A DNA stretch of 64,000 nucleotides from contig VIRH01000095.1 of assembly GCA_008107755.1 (NCBI GenBank), positions 1 to 64,000 of the forward strand. The letters run 5' to 3'. This stretch comes from Rhodobacterales bacterium. Lineage in GTDB: Bacteria; Pseudomonadota; Alphaproteobacteria; Rhizobiales; Stappiaceae. Positions 62,766 through 64,000 of the stretch are shown one piece after another (the first letter of the stretch is position 1; the number at the start of each line of letters is the position of its first letter). Under the pieces are notes generated by a model. The model saw only the letters and a list, made by a program, of their open reading frames with translations, searched no databases and was not told where the DNA came from. The position numbers and the translations under genes are program-made.

Positions 62766-63695
62766 TCAGCCGGTCATCAGTGTCATGACGTGCGCGGCGA
62801 CGGATCGGGCCAGTCCCTCAAGGTCGTAACCGCCTTCCAGAACCGAGACCACGGCACCGTTGCTGTGTCTGTCTGCGACATCCATCAACGCACGTGTCGC
62901 CCAGGCAAAATCCGCCTCAACGAGATTGAGCCCGCCGAGCGGGTCCCTCGCGTGCGCGTCGAAGCCCGCCGAGATGATGACCAGCTCTGGTGCGAATTGC
63001 TCGAGGCGGGGCAGGATGGCGATGTCGAATGCCTCCCTGAAACCCGCCCCGTCGGTTCCCGGGGCAAGAGGGGCGTTGACGATCGTGTTGGCGTCGCCTG
63101 TCTCGGATGCAGCACCCGATCCTGGGTAGAGGGGCATCTGGTGGGTCGAGCAATACATCACCGTCGGATCGTCCCAGAAAATATCCTGGGTGCCGTTGCC
63201 GTGGTGGACGTCGAAATCGACAATGGCGACCCTGTCGACGCCGTGGCTGGCCTGCGCATAGCGGGCCGCGACAGCTGCGTTGTTGAAGAAACAGAAGCCC
63301 ATGGCCCGTTCCTTCTCGGCATGGTGCCCCGGAGGGCGGGAAGCCGAAAAGGCATTGTTGACCTTGCGCGTCAGCACTTCTTCCACAGCGCGGCAGGCTC
63401 CGCCCACGCCGCGCAGTGCGGCTTCCCAGGTGCCGGGCGACATGGTGGTGTCCGCATCGACCCGCGAGGTCCCCTCTGCCGGGGCCAGCCCGTGCAGGTA
63501 GTCGATATAGCTGGCCGGATGGGCGCGGGCGATATCCTCATGGGTTCCGACCGGGGCGAGGTCACGCAAGACCGGCTGGAATTTCTCATGTTCCAGAATG
63601 CGGTCGATGGCACGGATCCTGTCCGGCCGCTCGGGATGACCGACCGGCGTCAGATGGTCGAGATAGGATGAATGATGCAGCAAGAGCGTCGACAC
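62766..63695 (-). CDS. Histone deacetylase family protein
   Basis: The 309-residue Zn-dependent deacetylase has the catalytic His pair in SRPPGHHAEKERAMGF, zinc ligands in VDFDVHHGNGTQDIF and ISAGFDAHARDPLGG, and a late Gly-rich LEGGYDLEGLA. Bacterial members deacetylate acetylpolyamines, acetoin-type substrates or proteins; the substrate here is unknown. The start is GTG at 63695 with GGA upstream. It lies 123 bases before xseB on the same strand, as in related genomes. Confidence 0.92.
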   Translation of the reverse strand: MSTLLLHHSSYLDHLTPVGHPERPDRIRAIDRILEHEKFQPVLRDLAPVGTHEDIARAHPASYIDYLHGLAPAEGTSRVDADTTMSPGTWEAALRGVGGACRAVEEVLTRKVNNAFSASRPPGHHAEKERAMGFCFFNNAAVAARYAQASHGVDRVAIVDFDVHHGNGTQDIFWDDPTVMYCSTHQMPLYPGSGAASETGDANTIVNAPLAPGTDGAGFREAFDIAILPRLEQFAPELVIISAGFDAHARDPLGGLNLVEADFAWATRALMDVADRHSNGAVVSVLEGGYDLEGLARSVAAHVMTLMTG

Positions 63696-64000
63696 GAGAG
63701 CGTTTCCGGACTGTTCTGGTTTTTTCGATCAACGGTTGTTCAAACCGGTCATGGCCTGCAAGTCGATCTTAGTTCTTTACGTCGGAAAGTATCTGAGCGG
63801 CCCGTCGGAGTTCTGTCAATGAAAGATAGGTCGAATTGACGATCCGGGCAGTAATGCGAAGCTGCGGACAAAAAAATGGGGCCAGCACTATAGCCGGCCC
63901 ATTTGAAGGTGCGAGCACCGAAATGCTCGAGGGGAGGTCCGCTGCATCTCAATTCTTATGAGCAAAATAAGTGATTCCTTCGAAGAAAAGCGAGCTTTTT
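63696..64000. other. Right-edge intergenic region with candidate leftward small RNA
   Basis: No protein frame is supported. The stretch holds a leftward terminator (63870-63900) and a second hairpin, CGAGCA/TGCTCG with a six-base loop, at about 63915-63932. Confidence 0.5.
63870..63900 (-). terminator. Rho-independent terminator on the minus strand
   Basis: Read leftward, GGGCCGGC and GCTGGCCC (one G-U pair) enclose TATAGT, followed by A and seven T. It ends a transcript coming from the right edge, either a gene outside the window or a small RNA. Confidence 0.87.

Noticed and set aside
63749-63952. Short leftward frame at the right edge
   Set aside because: It begins beyond and reads through a strong terminator hairpin, and has no ribosome site or recognisable product.
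1-64000. tRNA, rRNA, insertion sequences, prophage and CRISPR arrays
   Set aside because: I looked for tRNA T-loop patterns, transposase motifs, terminal repeats and regularly spaced repeats by eye and found none that held up.

Overview
This window is chromosomal DNA of a GC-rich alphaproteobacterium. The gene set points to the Hyphomicrobiales, probably a marine Stappiaceae-type organism (Roseibium/Labrenzia/Stappia); that assignment is inferred from gene families and order, not from a marker gene. Supporting features are the alphaproteobacterial NAD regulator NadQ, the divergent ygfZ/pyrC pair, a TIGR02301-type protein beside a Nudix hydrolase, a betaine-lipid btaAB pair, and an HDAC-like/xseB/dxs/tlyA/RNA-methylase neighbourhood. 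I saw no tRNA or rRNA gene, insertion sequence, prophage or CRISPR array. The region reads as stable core and niche genome.

Layout. 1-7 kb: the tail of a Gly-rich protein, gltS, a GGDEF-EAL c-di-GMP enzyme, glyS (without glyQ beside it) and an MFS carrier. 7-16 kb: the NAD operon nadA-nadB-nadC preceded by a 19-bp palindrome, a SleB-type wall hydrolase, and a leftward run ygfZ / HD hydrolase / protein phosphatase / nadQ whose last member is the likely repressor of the nad operon. 15.9-22 kb: pyrC, an L,D-transpeptidase with a strong terminator, btaA-btaB, and an Old Yellow Enzyme homologue. 22-31 kb: a polyamine-type ABC importer (Tat-exported binding protein, ATPase, two permeases, the last with an unusual repeat-bearing tail), a divergent MocR regulator, a class III omega-amino-acid transaminase and a YdfG-like dehydrogenase. 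These could together import and degrade an amine or omega-amino acid.

31-43 kb: small conserved proteins, a LysE exporter, a Nudix hydrolase, an SRAP DNA-protein-crosslink protein, a TPR methyltransferase, dnaA with its own terminator and a gene-free stretch of about 1.1 kb upstream, a GlcD-like flavoprotein, fabI and a histidine phosphatase. 43-47 kb: a DUF3095 cyclase-like protein tail-to-tail with an EAL protein whose GGDEF domain is degenerate. 47-54 kb: aroC, a dienelactone hydrolase, a membrane protein, a RibB fused to an N-terminal helix-turn-helix and a C-terminal GTP cyclohydrolase II domain lacking its zinc cysteines, and methyltransferases. 54-64 kb: tlyA, a 45-residue membrane protein, a copper-delivery group (SCO1, PCuAC, a DUF2946-like protein), an MFS carrier, dxs, a LuxR-type regulator, xseB and an HDAC-family deacetylase.

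No single element is a proven new system. The observations most worth testing are the HTH-RibB fusion, the DUF3095/EAL pair, the repeat-tailed permease, and two intergenic stretches that look like small-RNA genes because they hold stacked hairpins ending in terminators with no protein gene to serve.
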